64,000 nucleotides of DNA from Haemonchus contortus (Eukaryota; Nematoda; Chromadorea; Rhabditida; Trichostrongylidae). The translations under genes were made by a program, and so were the position numbers. The notes below the pieces were generated by a model, which was given only the letters and a program-made list of their open reading frames with translations, was not told the origin of the DNA and did no database searches. The DNA lies in NCBI GenBank assembly GCA_000469685.2, contig LS997565.1:10918505-10982504 (forward strand). The letters are read 5' to 3'. Each line of letters begins with the position of its first letter. The stretch's first letter is position 1. Positions 12,059 through 25,940 of this stretch are shown one piece after another.

Positions 12059-12409
12059 GAGAATAGTAACAATAAAAAACTTATTGTTAGAAAACTCTTA
12101 TAGGTGGTTTTCAGCGAATATCATGCAGTATGTTAAACTGAAGCGATTGGAATCGACCATCCCTAAAAATATCCCCAGATAGCCGACATGGCCTAGATGT
12201 CATATAAGGTGAGTTCATAGACCACACAAGGTTCAAGTCGTCCTAGGCGTGTGGTGATGTCTCAGTTAAATGTATAAAAAACATGCATTAATGTATTGCT
12301 TTTTACGTCTGACCAAGATATCCCGTTTTTATGCATGTTAATCCTGAGGACAACTTATACACCAAATGATTCCTATTTCCGTCCTCATTTTCCGATGCGA
12401 CAATCAGGC

Positions 12410-12690
12410 AAAACTGCGATTAACACATTTCCGGCAGCCGTTTCTTGGAACTAAGTGAACGGAAAACGTTAAGAAGGTAAATGTCTGCAGTCACGGTAAT
12501 TGATTAGACAGCCGCCTCTTCCACATCCAATGAAGTCTTGTTTCTAGTGCCAAATAGATAATCACACTAATCACATGCCACACAAAACTTCAGGGGTGAT
12601 TGATATAAGGAGGCTCCTCACAGATGAGCGGGCTCTAAAATAAGCCCGCAGGTCGGTAATCGCGGAAAGAAGAAAACGTGAAGGCTTTCT
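12410..12690 (+). repeat. Globin duplication-unit flank without a gene
   Basis: Contains GCGATTAACACATTTCCGGC, CCACACAAAACTT and CTTTCTGGGATCA, each matching the sequence that lies between the globin copies. The unit then stops matching before any globin exon, so this is the truncated right edge of the array. Confidence 0.55.
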
Positions 12691-13158
12691 GGGATCAATA
12701 TAACACAAAAGTAGTTTTCATTTTTCGAAATTCAAAATATAGCATGAGCTGCATGACCGAAGGATAAGTCGCGGACTCCTATAGTGAAGCCTGAGATTGC
12801 TGGAGCCTAGCTGAACAACTTTTTCGATTAAAAAATTTTCCTAAATGAAAGAGCCACTTAGTCTTCGTTGCCGACGGAATCACTCACTCATCGACTAAAT
12901 CTACACACCGGATCCGCAAAACACCAACCGGGCACTTTCAGTGCACCATAGCTCAAATTCGGCTTTCCCCAGTTCATCAAAAACCACTACTATGTCCTGG
13001 AGTAAAAACGCACGCTGTAGTTCATATTAACAAAAGTATCATTACCCTGGCAAAAGGTATCGAAACGTCGTCCCATATTAAGACCCATCATTCGCATCAC
13101 AACAGAAAAAAGGAGGGCATGGAAGCATTTCTACTCTTCCAGTTCCTCATAAGTGATT

Positions 13159-16100
13159 CTAAAACAGTTGCGTACCTTTCAGAATGAGAGACTCGGAATT
13201 CCGATCATATTCAGTAGATGCGCACATGCCGTATTCGCCTTGCTTCCCAAGGTACTCCTCTGGTCTCGGCGAAGGTGGTCGGAATGGTTTGGATATCTCT
13301 GAAGGACTATACCGGTGGAACTCTTCGAAATAGCTGTCTGAAACATTGACATCGATCAAATATTTGAACACATAACGTCAGTTTGATCGCTTACCTGAAA
13401 GAAACATTGCACGGTAATCGTATTCTGATGAAGAAAGTTCCGATGTTTCCATAGGATTTGCAAGCTGACTGTCATATGAGCTACGGTACGAATCATAAAG
13501 TGGACCATGGTCTGGCAAGGAGTAGTCCAACAAAGTGAAAGAAGGAGAGTGAGGTCTAAAAATGTTCTTTTATTGCCAGGCCGAGCGAAAGCTGCTGCAA
13601 CATCTGTTGATACTTTTCAAAAATCGCCTCAGCTGAGACCAAGACAGCCTTTTCGAAATGCCATAGATAGTCACTGACATCGCCACACGTAGGATCTATT
13701 CTTTTGAAGGTCCATGAAGCAAAATTACGCGTTTCACTTCCGATTTTGAACGAACGAATGGAATTAGCACTTCATAAAAGAAATAAAAGGCTACCGTCGA
13801 TTTTTTGCTGCTCGAAATCACGTACCGATAGCCAAATAAATCAAAATTACAGGAGACTAAATAATTCGTGAGGAATATAAGTGTGAGCGATGTCCAACAA
13901 TCGAAGAGGAAGTGCATGAATACCGGTTTTCCAACCCCGCTCGGAAGAAAATTAACAGCACCAATCATGAGAAGTGAATAAGCGCACTATTAAATAACCA
14001 TTATTTTCTCAAGTTGATGGATCCCACCTTTTCCTTCTCGTCCTATCTGCATAGGAAGGTCGAAAAGGTGAACGTTGGGCTGAGCTGACAATCTTAGGAC
14101 GATGAAGCATCCTCTAAAAAGAGTACCTAAGTACAAGTTTTGAGAATATAACATGAAAAAAGAAATCAAACAGAAACACTATATACTGAAGAGGTAGTAC
14201 TTGCTTTTTTGCAATATGATTAGCATCAAGGTCGAAGCTATGTTTAGTAAGTAGACGCAAAATTAAGAAGTGATATCTATGGAGCTTCATCATTTTGACG
14301 CTTTTAAAAGAAATCACTTCCTAATCAGTATATTGGAGCAAGCTCGACAGCAGCTTCGAAACATTTGGAAACCCGACTACTAAACGATCGTCATAAACTA
14401 ACCTTGGCCATGGCTTGCAGAGTATGTCTGATTTCGACATAATTTCGCCATTTATCGAAGTACTTCCGCATGAGCCTTTTCGATCGAGCTTTTTTAAACT
14501 GTACCAGTTTCAAAGATATCCGTACTCTCTGACTATCGACTCTGAAGTAGGTTTATTCAGCGCCAACGGCTCGATCCACGTTGAATTCTGACCACTACTT
14601 GGATGTAGAAAAAAGAAGGTTTACATAAGGTCCCTAGGAATTCACCTCATGACTCTCTCACCAAATCTATTTCATACAAACCATCGCAAACCACTTCCCT
14701 CTTGGAAATAAAGGTGACTTACAATGCTAGCGAGGGACTGCTGCGATGCACCGGTTCATTTCGCTTGGCGTAATTGGACGGTGCGAACACTTAAAGAACC
14801 AATCATCGTTAATAGTCAACATTATGCATGGAAAAATTTATGTCGCTCCCTAAAAGAACCACGAGCGAAGCAATCAAGAAAATAGCGGCGAATAGCAGAC
14901 ATGGAAGATTGTTTTTAACACTTTTAGCACGAGCACCAGAGCAAAGAAGACCAATTTTGAAAGAAGACGGGACTCACTTTGACAATTCCAAACTCCTTGG
15001 AATGTCTCCCAATCATGTAGCCGTTCTTGTCGCTTCCGGCGATTGTCCAGTACTCGAGCACGCCAAACGTCCCAGAACTGTCGAAGCCACAGCAACTCCA
15101 TTTGATCGCGAAATCGTTGGAGGCCCAGTGATATCTGGAATAGTGCAATTCGAAAACATATAACAGCAAGACTCACCATCAACCCACCTCATCGGATTCG
15201 GACTTCAGTGTTTTCTTAAGAACAGCTTTAGTTTCTTTATCAACAGCATGCCACAATCTTGAGCGCCACAACTCTTCGATCAAACTCTGCGCTGTTGTCT
15301 CAATATGAACACGAATGCCTTCTCTAGAATGAATGCCAAATTCTTCACAAGCTAGACAACTCTAATCCATTGATGAAAAAAGGTAAAGTCACAAAGCTGG
15401 TAATGATTGCAGCACACTCACCTCAATTCCTCTCTGATAGCTGCTTTTGCTTTCTCTGCGATAAACTCATCCAGCAACTGCTCAAGAAGCTGACGGACTA
15501 CTTTAATTTTTTCTTCTTTCAACTTTTCAGATTTTAAACGAGCTCGCTCCCTTTCTCGCTCCCTTCGCTCTTCGCTTAATGAATCAATAAGGAGCTCTCT
15601 GAAAACACCACATTTAGAATCAGGAACTGTTATCAGACGAGGAACGATTGTACTGACCACAATGTTAATGAGAAGTAGTGAATTTTTCAAACAGAGCCGT
15701 TAGTATCACCTGATGAATTCATCGACTAAGTCGCTCGAAATGGAGGAGACTAGTTCTTCAACGTTAACATCTCGACATATTGTGAAGCTCTCCCTATCTG
15801 CCACTTCGCGTACTACATTCTCCACCGTAGAACTAACCTGAAACCAATTCCATAGAAAAGAAGTTGGAAAAGGACTAACAACTACAGATCCTTCACCGAA
15901 AAAGCTTCAACTGAAAAAACTATTGCACTGACCCACGATCGAGCTTCACGGTGTTCCTCTCTCATATGCGCTATGGAAGCTGGCTTCATCGGAGCCGGAT
16001 TTTGTTCAGCAAACATTAACCGTTGAGCTTCTGACTGAAAGAATGCCGAGTATCACTTCCTACACAGGGATACCTCTCCGATTCAGCAGCCAAAAACTTG

Positions 16101-19100
16101 AACATTCTTCTGATACCCACCTGAAGGGAATACTTTTCGAATACGGCTGAAAGCACTGGGTCCTTGTTATATCGATTGGAATCGTCAAATGAATCAGTAA
16201 TTGTAGCGATTGAAAAGAAGGTGAAGGGCTCAGGTCCATAAACAACCTGAGACAAAACAAATGCGTAAATGTGAGATAGCTAGACTATGTAAAAATACGA
16301 TTATACTGAGAATTTACCTGACTCCATGCTGCATGATTTTTCGCGTCTATCCAAAGATAAGGCCGTGCAGGGGCGTCAGGGTCTTGAACGAAGACATCAC
16401 GATTGAATAGCACCTGCGACATGGTTTTAATCACGTGCATACACAAAGGCAAATATTCAAACCGTTCTTTGGATTCCATTTCTAGACCAACGAGGTCGAA
16501 CATTCGTTAAAAGTGGGACCAGTAGGAAACGGCCATTCTCAAGTAGCTGTGACATGATTTTCGCCACTTGAAGTTTAACGAAAGGAGGCGAAATCTTCTT
16601 CTTTGAACATGCTCGGAGAACCGCTTCATAAGAACTCCGCGCTCAAAATTTTCCGACTAATCGCAGACCGATATGCACCAGCCTCCATATTGGACCACAA
16701 CGATCAGAAGGAACTTTGCAAACTTGAACTTCAGATATTTTTCTCTAGAATTTCTCTCAACAGTGCTTGGTTAAGAATTGTGCAAGTTCTTCTGGGCAAG
16801 AAATGACGAAGAGATAAGAAGTTTGCCTTTTAACATAAATTGCAGAAAGTATTTGTAGCCACTACGACATCCGTTTCAGCATAGAACTCAGAATGTCAAA
16901 GAATTTACTTGATCATGGTCCACACTGTTTGGATACACTCTGTAGAGAGCTAGAGAATTGAAAGCATCTTCTCGATCATCCCAAGCAAGAACCCGTAGCA
17001 AGTACGCGGTGTCTAAGAGGAACTCAGAACGAATACCATATGCAGTCATCATCGTGTGTAGAGCATTTGACAGAACCTACAAAATGCTACACGATTGTAT
17101 GTGAAAAGGTGTGGAAATTTTGCGAAACGTACCGTATTGAAATAACGATGGCATATGCAGCACTGAAGGAACGTTGCTTCATTCCTTAGTAAACGGAAAA
17201 ATCTGAAACTGACGCATAGGAAAGCATAATCATACGCAACTTCACAAACGATCCTTCTATCTGCCCGCTCAAGACAACGGAGATGTTACTGGGAGACAAC
17301 AATTTAGTGTGAGGCAAAACAACATACCTGACATAGTTCTTATTTTGTAGAGCACTAGAGAGCTGGAGGGCTAGCCGAACAGGTTTAGACTCACGCACTT
17401 CCTTCCGATATGACAACACCTACAACGAAACCAATCAAAAATACGACAATTCCTGAGAATTGAGTAATCAACAGTAATAATTTACACTTTGGAGATGGAA
17501 GTTGAGTTTACCTGTCTCATAATGTTACTATCATGAAGATGTAACATAACATCATAACCACGGAATTCAGCCTCAGTGTTGAATGTTTCTCCTTGCATTT
17601 CTGAAAGCGCCAGAGGTTTAAACCCAGCCAATCCACAATGATTCGAAAAGAAAATAATAAAGACGGTTGTGACCATAGATCAAAAAGATAAGTCAGATCC
17701 TGATCTGACATAAAAGCCGAGCTACGTGAGCCGAGCCTACCTAAATCCTCATAAAGATGTCTCAGGGATTGCAGACATTTAGCAAGGTTTTCCGTGTTCA
17801 TGTTCTGATCGAAACGATCGAAGCCCAAATGACAAAGCTTGTAAGCGCACAGAATATGAATTCGAGCACATCTATAAACACAGTTACCCTCAAAGGTAAG
17901 CTATCGAGCATTAACAGCACCTGAGTACAAGCCCGCTTTAGGGGCATAAAAATCGGTAAAATATTGAAACGAAACATAGAACAAGTCATAACTTTCGAAA
18001 AGAGATACAGCTGTGCTGTCCGTTAGCATGAGCTGTGTAATTTCCTTGCGGATAGCACGAGTACGACTCCATAAAAAGTCATACCATGTGGCTAGATCAT
18101 CATCATTTCCAGGCACATCATCAAGCACCTGGAAGACGACATTATCTTTTTTTGAACTACTGAAGTACCGAGCTGGAATGGCAGTATGATTACCGGCAAC
18201 TCACATGTTTGAGAAGATAATCCATAGTGTTTTTCAATAATTCTTTTGAACGCAACTCATGAGGCAACGGATTATCCTGGTCAGCCGCACTTCTTGCATA
18301 TTCCTAAATACGACACAGGAGAAGTCGCACAGGTTCTGATTAACTGCAATTAAGTATAAACATTGCGAAGCCTATAGGAAATTCTTAATGTGTTCTGTGA
18401 AGTTCATTCACTAATATTATCCAGTTATTCATGCTCCATCCATTTTGCTCAAATAACCATAACAATTAAACATGAGAGTAACATCCAGCATAACGGCTCC
18501 CTGAGCTAAACACCTTATACGTAACAAAGTAACCTACAACCTACCTTTACCAGGCGATTGGGATCCAACCCGCTGGGACCGCATTCATATGGAGATATCC
18601 GTTTCTGAACCACACGAACGTACCTGAATGCAAGAGTTATGGATACTGGTACTGCACATATAGGATAAGTTGACCACCCCACAAAAAAATACCTTTCTTT
18701 CTCAGTGCACATTCCCAAACATAGTCCTTGAACCTTGCGACTTTTTTCATCACTATGCTTGTTCTCCTCCTTGAAAACAACTTTACATCAAATGAAACAG
18801 GTAGAGATGTAAAAGCAAATGTCTTACCTCTCTCAGCTTTGACAACAGCTTATCCCTCTCCTCTAGAACTTGATATTTATCAAATTCAGACGGGCAATGC
18901 TTTCCGATAAGAGCAAGGAGAGACCTGAATAATAGGCAGAAATGTGGTTTACGAAAAAAGATTTGAAACACCATTCATTCTTACTACCTATTTGATGATT
19001 AAAAGGAAAAACCTCAGCAGGACAGCTTCGTCTCGAGTAGCTGTCTTTGATTCAGCAGCATATGGTGTTGCTCTGAATCTGGGTGGAGACACCGAATCCT

Positions 19101-20141
19101 GTCCTGCCGGATGAGATGAACTGGAAGGAAGGCTGAACTTGGCGCTACCGACCTGAAACTTTTGCCTGTTATTCTCACAGCAAGTACTACAACTAAAATG
19201 AAATAGAACCTCACACTCTGATCTTTGTCAGAAACTTCTTCCCGGCTTGTAGATCGTTTAGCTCGAACCAGTTTTGTAGCTCTTTTTATGGCTGCTGCAC
19301 TCGCAATGCTGGTAGAGCTCCTTTTGCGGAATATGGAAGAGGAACGCGGTACGTTTTCACCGGGACTGCCAGCAGGATTAGTGACACGGTTGGACGGCTT
19401 CACGTTCTTTTCAACGTTTCGTAGCAGCTTGAACCTACTGACAGAACCTCCTTCGCCATCACTTTTGGGTTGAGCAAGCTTGTGGGCTGAAAGTATTGGA
19501 TTTATATTTGAATGAAAAAAATTATGGAAGCAGGGTTGCAGAAATGGGTGTCTACGGTGATTGAAGTAAAGTCAATTAAACTCACTCGAATCACTACTCG
19601 ATTCCGAATTGAGCCAATCAGCAAAACGTCTATCCCTTGGTTTCTGAACCCTGGATTGAAGCGCTCCTAAAAATCGTGATAGCAACCTGGATAGTTTTAC
19701 CCATATTCAAAGCACTATACCTTCAGCGCGAATTGGATTTTGAACAGAAGTAGGACCACCACGAGTTAGGTTGCCAAACAACCGACTCGAAGGGAATTGA
19801 CGTTTGAACAAAGAAGGAGCTTCTAAAAACCACATAATTAAGCCTGAGAATGATGCTTAGCGAAAAGATGGAGTTAGTGAAATCAGACCAGTGATACTGC
19901 TGTGTTTATTGTTTTCTGTAACTCTTCACGAGGTTTGTAAGTGAGTTTTATTAATACAACTATGCCGAGGTTCATAGAAAGCCGTACTTGGAAGTTAATT
20001 CGCAACGTATCAGATCAGTGAGTTTCTCTACAAAAGTAAATATCACTAGGTACCTGTTGGTTTAGCATTACCGTCGCCGAGCTGCTCTTGTTCGGCTTTT
20101 TTCTTCAAAAAACTCCCCGGTATTTTAAATTCGAAAGACAT
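13159..20141 (-). CDS. GANP: SAC3/GANP (MCM3AP-type) mRNA-export factor
   Basis: Scaffold of TREX-2, which couples transcription to mRNA export at the nuclear pore. Start ATG at 20139-20141 (MSFEFKIPGSF). Exons, 5' to 3': 20054-20141, 19721-19822, 19586-19666, 19215-19486, 19013-19152, 18828-18924, 18693-18769, 18545-18623, 18205-18303, 17992-18128, 17741-17871, 17512-17600, 17328-17419, 17133-17202, 16909-17076; then an unresolved exon ending at 16318, 16121-16246, 15933-16034, 15710-15837, 15422-15598, 15188-15359, 14978-15134, 14403-14541, others ending at 13614, then 13395-13555 and 13159-13337 (stop). The SAC3 domain is explicit: GMCTEKERY, EYARSAADQDNPLPHELR, TMDYLLKH, WSRTRAIRKEIT, ENLAKCLQSLRHLYEDL and EAEFRGYDVML. 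Downstream, a charged ERERARLKSEKLKEEK helix and FWDVWRARV / YFDKWRNYV match the GANP region after SAC3. Alternatives among SAC3 paralogues are less likely given this C-terminal part. The donor after 17992 is non-canonical. Confidence 0.9.
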
Positions 20142-20926
20142 TGGCCGTAATCGGAGTTCAGCAACCTGAATATAAGCAGCAAAATGAAAAAGAAAACAGA
20201 AGAATACGGCCCACCATTGAGCGCATTTGAATAAATAAAAAAAATATGTAAGTAATTACAGCAAAATTCTCGATCAAAATAAGACAAAATAAATGAAATA
20301 AAGTCTGGCACTCCAAAACAAAATTGAAAACCACAATCAAGTCAAAAGTGGTATAGCAAAAAAAAACTCTTGTTTATGAACAATTCAAAAAAAGGACAGA
20401 CGACATGAAGGAAGCATAGAACGGGCTGCAGTAGTAACCAGGAACAAACTTTGAAAGAAACTTGATAAATAGAAATATTGTTTAACTATTTTCAAAACAC
20501 CTTTGAGAAGAAAATTTGCATAATTAACGAAGAGGGCTCCCTAAACCATTAAATGGTCTATGTCGCTGGCATTTGGCGAAAAACGCGCTCCATTGAGGGG
20601 GCAAAAATCGCTCCGCAGCCGCAACGCTTCTCCACTCAATTTTCCTCGGGCATTCTTCAGCCTCGTGCCGTCTACTCATACGAGCCGGCGCTTTTCATCC
20701 TGCCGTTAGATGGTTGTTGAGTTCTTTTGTAAAAGCGTTTTTGTCAGTAATGGGGAAGGTAGGAACAGTGGGGTTATCCGTGTCAGTTATTGTTTACTTA
20801 TATCATTGGTCTAAGTCTTCGTTCTGCTACATCTCCCTAGTACATTATTGTTGCTGATGTTTTTTGTTCTCCTGTAACTTTACGAGTATTATACTCCGAA
20901 GAATCGCTCGGAATTTGTTTCAGAAT
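20142..20926. promoter_or_regulatory. Divergent promoter region, GANP / nud-2
   Basis: The two genes point away from each other and their start codons are 785 bp apart, with no other gene between. A GC-richer island at about 20540-20700 stands out from the AT-rich flanks. The nud-2 side ends in TTTGTTTCAG three bases before its ATG, a probable spliced-leader acceptor. Confidence 0.5.
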
Positions 20927-23900
20927 ATGGTTCCTGGTGATTTTGAAGCGGACGATGTAATATCATTAAGAAAACTTACAACGGATCAACTAATAGAACG
21001 ATTACTTTACTTGAAAGTACGTTCGAACGTTGTTGAGCATTTGATTTTTTTTCCTGCTTGAAGTTCGTTTTGGATGCTTGAACTTTGATTTGTTTCGTTT
21101 AGAGCCTACATGAGAAAGATACCAAGGACTTTGAAGAGTACAAGGCGAGCAGTTTGGAAATGGAAACTATAATGGAACGAGAGATAGAAGATGCACAACG
21201 AGAAGCCAAAGCAACGGCTGCCAAACTTCATCAGATGACAGTTGAAGCAGAACGTGCCCATGTAAGTTTCAGCCCAGTTCAAAGTTCGAGCCTTATATGG
21301 TTGGGATATAAGACGACTAAAAGGTTGTAACTCTGTGCGACGTCAGAAGTATGAAAGATAATTTTCGAGGGGTGCTTTTTGATCCGAGCATGAAAAAGCT
21401 AAGTTCATATGTATGCGGTTGTTCTTCAAGTGTTGCTATGATCAGCAATTTCTTACACATATATTTATTTCAGAACAAAAACGAGGCGGAAAAACGGGAG
21501 TTCCTCAAAATTGAAGAGGCTTTACGCCGCGAGGTAATATTTTTATTTTAAACTTTAATTCAAACATCTGTTGCTCTTTTTATGTAGGTTTCGATAACGT
21601 TGACATAATCTCATTCCTAAGATTCACTGAGGAATCACACGTTACGTTTGTTAGCTCTCAGTAGCCCCTGGCATGAATTGAACCGAAGAACATGTGTTCC
21701 ACTTTGCTTACGCAATGTGATTGCTCTCAGGTCACTCTCTGATTCTCAATCGAGTCGAAAACGTTTTTAATTTTGTTAAATTGTGTTTGGTCTTGGATTA
21801 CCGTGACTACCTAGCTTACGTCAAATATTATATGGTTGTTTGATTTTGTAGTAGCACAAAAACGCAGCTGTTCATAACGGCATATAAGCTGCATGATTTG
21901 CATGGGCGCGATGAATTTTTTGTTTGGCTAACAGAATACATCTTGGTATTTCGAAACATCTGTGCACTAAAATTCTACGTTTTCTGTGACACTTTTGCAT
22001 TTCGATGCATTCATTATCAAGCGTTTCTCATCAACACTTCTCATATGCGTCGCCAATTGGATATCGATTGTTGGATTTACCTTTTTTGGTTTCGTTATCT
22101 GTTCCTATGCTTTCCTTCTTAAGACGGGGATTTTTTAACTGCTAGAACAACTTGCACTGATGAGGGTCTCTCGTTAAAGCATTGTTTTGTTCTCTTAACT
22201 AAAGTCAATACCAAAATCACAGGTTTGATTCGTGAAATGTGGTAGTGAGAATTCTTTTCAGAAAGAAATTTCAGCGTAGTTTGAGGTAGAGTCGTCTCGG
22301 AAAGAGACTTGTACTCGATGTAGTGACTCCTCGCAGCATATAATGATTTGAGAGCAACAAAAGGTTTTCGCGGTGGAGAACTTTTGTATTTGGATTGGAA
22401 TATCCGTTATTTGTAGCACCAATCTTTGATATGATATTTGCCTACATTGTCGGGCAGCAGTACGTGCCTCATACACCTTGTACATAGAATATTTCCTTGT
22501 TAGGGTGATTTTCTTCTGGTTTTCTTGTGGTCACGCTATCATACGTCTTTTATTTTCCAGTTGAGCCAGTAAGCTGACAAATGGGGAACGTATTTTTGAG
22601 AAAAAGCAATCGAAGGATAATATAAAAAGGTTTTCATGATCACGATTATGGCTGTGAGTCACTCTAATTAATCAACTTTAGAAGAAAAAAGTTATCGATT
22701 GTTCAGGGTTATCGTAGTTGATTTCTAGGTCTTCTCCGGAGCTTTTCTGTAGTCGTCTCTGAGAAATTTGATGATTGATACTGATATGATAACAGCGACA
22801 TTTTGCTGGCAACTTGTCGGCTGGCTCATGCTCTGCCTATTAAAATCATCTCTTCACAAGGTCCTTGAGGCGCGCTTTATCTCTGAGAACATTTTTCTTT
22901 TCACCTCATGTGACTGACACGTGTTACTATCTTATTCAGTTTTTTTGTTGCTTTTCTAAGTCATGTTTACTTCGAGTTCGTTACAACTTTTATCTAAGAG
23001 CAGTCACGCGTTGTGGATGGAGTTGTCGATTTTCTTAGTGTTTGTATTTTTTAGTATTCCAAATGTTACAGTAATTGAACTGTTTTCGTAAGAGATGTAT
23101 ATTTACATTGGTGAATCACCATACACCTCCCACGTCCGCTTTTGTCATTTTGTGGTGGAACTTAGGAAGCCGTAGAATGTTAAGACGAAGAAACGACGAC
23201 TTATACCAAAATGATAGAGCTACCATTCGAATAGGTCGATCTTAGCATTACTCATCGGCAAAGTAACTGATATGTTGTGTTTCTACTGGCTCCGTATGAA
23301 CTCAATACAATAATTCAATCCTGGCTATTAAGCTATCCCAGGTTCCCTTGGGATTTTGATTTGAATTTTTGTTCTGCTTCTGTTTTGTTCTGTTCTTTCG
23401 GTATCCACTTCCGTTGGTATATGGTATATTTCTGATCGGAAAGGATGAACTTTTACCAGCCAAATTGTTAGGAAGTCGCTCCCCAAAGAGTAGTCGAAAA
23501 AATCACAGCTATATTTGTTCAGGTCAAAACCCTTCGCACTGAACAGGAAGGCAACCGTGCGCGCATACGTGAATTGGAGCAGAGGAATGATGATTTGGAG
23601 CGGCATGAGAGGAATAATCAACAAGAAGTTGCCGATCTAGAGCGGAAGGTTAGAAAATTTCTATGCACGACGCTTGAAAAGCTTGCTACTCCTTTTTCAT
23701 GAAACATAATTTAATGCCGCATTAAGGTGAATGAAATGACCGAAAGGCTCACTCTTCTGGAAAACGAGTTAGCTGAAAAGCAAACAACTGCGGAAGAAAT
23801 GTATCGGTTACGGTGAGTGTAAAGCAGTTGTTCTTTGTCTTGAGTTATGGTTTGAACAAGATGTAATTCGATTGAAGCATAAGTTGAGCAGTCAGTGGGG

Positions 23901-25002
23901 GTAATTTCTACACATATTTTCTTTCTGTTCTTATCAGGGAGGAAATGCGTGCGGCCGACCGTCCCCTTCTCATGGTTGGACCCCTGAGAGCAGAACGCAT
24001 AGATGACACCCCGGAAGAACCGACTCCTATAGAGCCACAAAAACCTGGTTTGGAAGATTTGACTCCGTCTGTTGTATCTTCTGCCGTGATTACCGAGAAA
24101 AGTACTGGAGTTTCTGTTGTTAAAATCTCGCCGAAGGATACTAACGGGAACGCAGCCTCTGAGGTATGTCCTTGTTTGCAAAAATAATTTTATAATTATT
24201 CTATTGATGCATTTTCCTTGCTCCAGTGTGGCTTTATTATTTCCCTGGTCTTTGAAGATCAATCATGTCTCTTCATTGGTATTACCAAGGATGGGCCTTC
24301 TCCGGGCCTTCCGTGAACTCTAATTGCCGGAAGCCATTGGGAAATCTTTAATTAGACCTATGGGGTTTTGGTGTACTGAGTAGTACAATATTTGTAAAGA
24401 AAATGCTCAAGCACGAGTTTTGACAAAAGCTAAAGGACTGTAGTGCAGAGGGGTTGAGCAGAATACATTTTTTGGTAATATCGGTTTCTGATTGCAATGA
24501 TAATTATATGCACGCCTTATTTCACATGCTGATAGTATGTATTAATCGCGTTGCCTTTGTGAAGCAAATGATTTCACATTCTACTGGATGTGCTTGTGCA
24601 ATTAAGGCGACGATGTATTGCCGCATATTGAATTTACTGCGCAATGTCAATGATGTGCCTAGCAGCATGTGACATAGGAAATGTTCTTAAGCTTCGAGAT
24701 CATTTGAGTCCCTATTCACGGGATGCTCTACATCGAATCAAATTGAAAGCGTTATTTCTTGGAGATGAAAATGGATGGTCGATTTGATGAATGGGATGAA
24801 AAGTTGCATTAGCGGAGTAATTAATCATTCGTTTCGAGGTTTTTCATGCTTTCAGATCTCGTTGACACCTTTAACGGTCTCTGGATCAGATGGCAAAGGC
24901 TTTGCAAGCTGTGTGAACAGGATTGTAAAAGATCTGTTGGTGAAAGTGGATCGGCTGGAAGGTATCCTGAACGGCCTTCGGGTGCATTCTGTGAGGCGTT
25001 AG
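20927..25002 (+). CDS. nud-2: NUD-2 / NDE1-NDEL1 family dynein regulator
   Basis: NudE proteins bridge LIS1 and cytoplasmic dynein in nuclear positioning, mitosis and transport. Seven exons chain in phase: 20927-21016, 21103-21261, 21474-21533, 23523-23648, 23727-23812, 23938-24163, 24856-25002, giving 297 residues, close to the family length. Residues 1-175 are a long coiled coil; ELEQRNDDLERHERNNQQ and LLENELAEKQ match the LIS1-binding heptads of NDE1. A Pro/Ser-rich linker follows, and the last exon carries the NudE C-terminal segment CVNRIVKDLLVKVDRLEGIL, equivalent to the vertebrate stretch around LLRKVGALESKL. The start is fixed by the acceptor TTTCAG at 20918-20923. Introns 3 (2.0 kb) and 6 (0.7 kb) contain no recognised element. 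Only one NudE-like gene is visible. Confidence 0.93.
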
Positions 25003-25940
25003 AACAAGTTCTCGTTCCTGATTCCATAATAGTGCCTGTGATTGTATAGAACATCTGCTGTCGAGGGGATATACCTGGGAAGGGACGCCTACAGCGTCGT
25101 TCGTTAATAAGGAACTTTCGGTTGATATAATTTGTTTCGGAAGTGTTATATCCACTCGTCGATAGCAGCAATCACTCCAATGCAGTGCTCTTGCTATGGT
25201 GCTATGTGGTATTGTGGTACTGTTAAGTCCACAGTGTTAGCTTTCAATGCAGAATTCTGTACACTTTGCCCATCGTGGATTTCTCAGGGAACAAACCTTT
25301 ACAATGTTTCCAGGCGGTGCGAGCTTTTAATGTAAAACGTAGTTCCTCTGTTGCTATTTGTAAGCTTGCTCTTGTATTATAGCCATGCATAACCTGTAAA
25401 TGTACAGAAATAGCAAATGACCTTGCTCACTATATAGATCCATGCGAGGCTATTTGATAACTCATTGCCTCGTACTCCTCTGTTGCTTTCGTTGTACCTC
25501 ATCAGTGAATTTTATATCTATATCTACAGAAAAGGAATATTGCTCATTACTTAAGAAACCAGTTATAATCGCCATTTGACATAGATTTTCCTATAGAGTG
25601 CCATTATTGTAGAGCTTCCCTTTCTGACTTCTCGGCATTTCTCATATCACAAATATCGCTCTATTATCAGCCATCGGCTTTTTCATGAATCGAATTGATG
25701 GTAGAAATGTATGTTTAACAAAGTTTTTTCTTTTTTGATGCTCATTATGATCTAGTTTGAAACTTGACATATATTAATGTTCGTTGGGAGTAATATAAAG
25801 GTTCACATAGTGTGTGATGTGCTCATTTCCTGTTGGTGACTGCCTTTCTGTATCATTGATAGCGTACAGTTCCTGCTAAAGTGGGGTACAATTTGCCTAA
25901 TGGACGGGTTTCTCCTTTTCAAACAGATCTCAATTTCACA
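25003..25940. other. Tail-to-tail spacer, nud-2 and unknown gene
   Basis: AT-rich, with no exon or repeat I can support. It presumably contains both 3' untranslated regions. Confidence 0.4.

Larger units (their letters stand above)
11185..13158. other. Spacer between globin array and the GANP gene
   Basis: No gene. Holds one SINE (about 11795-12058, minus) and, at 12410-12690, the start of a further duplication unit without a globin gene. Confidence 0.55.

Noticed and set aside
16603..16806. 67-codon plus ORF opposite the GANP gene
   Set aside because: It looks plausible by composition but lies in an intron or unresolved exon region of GANP with no independent signal.
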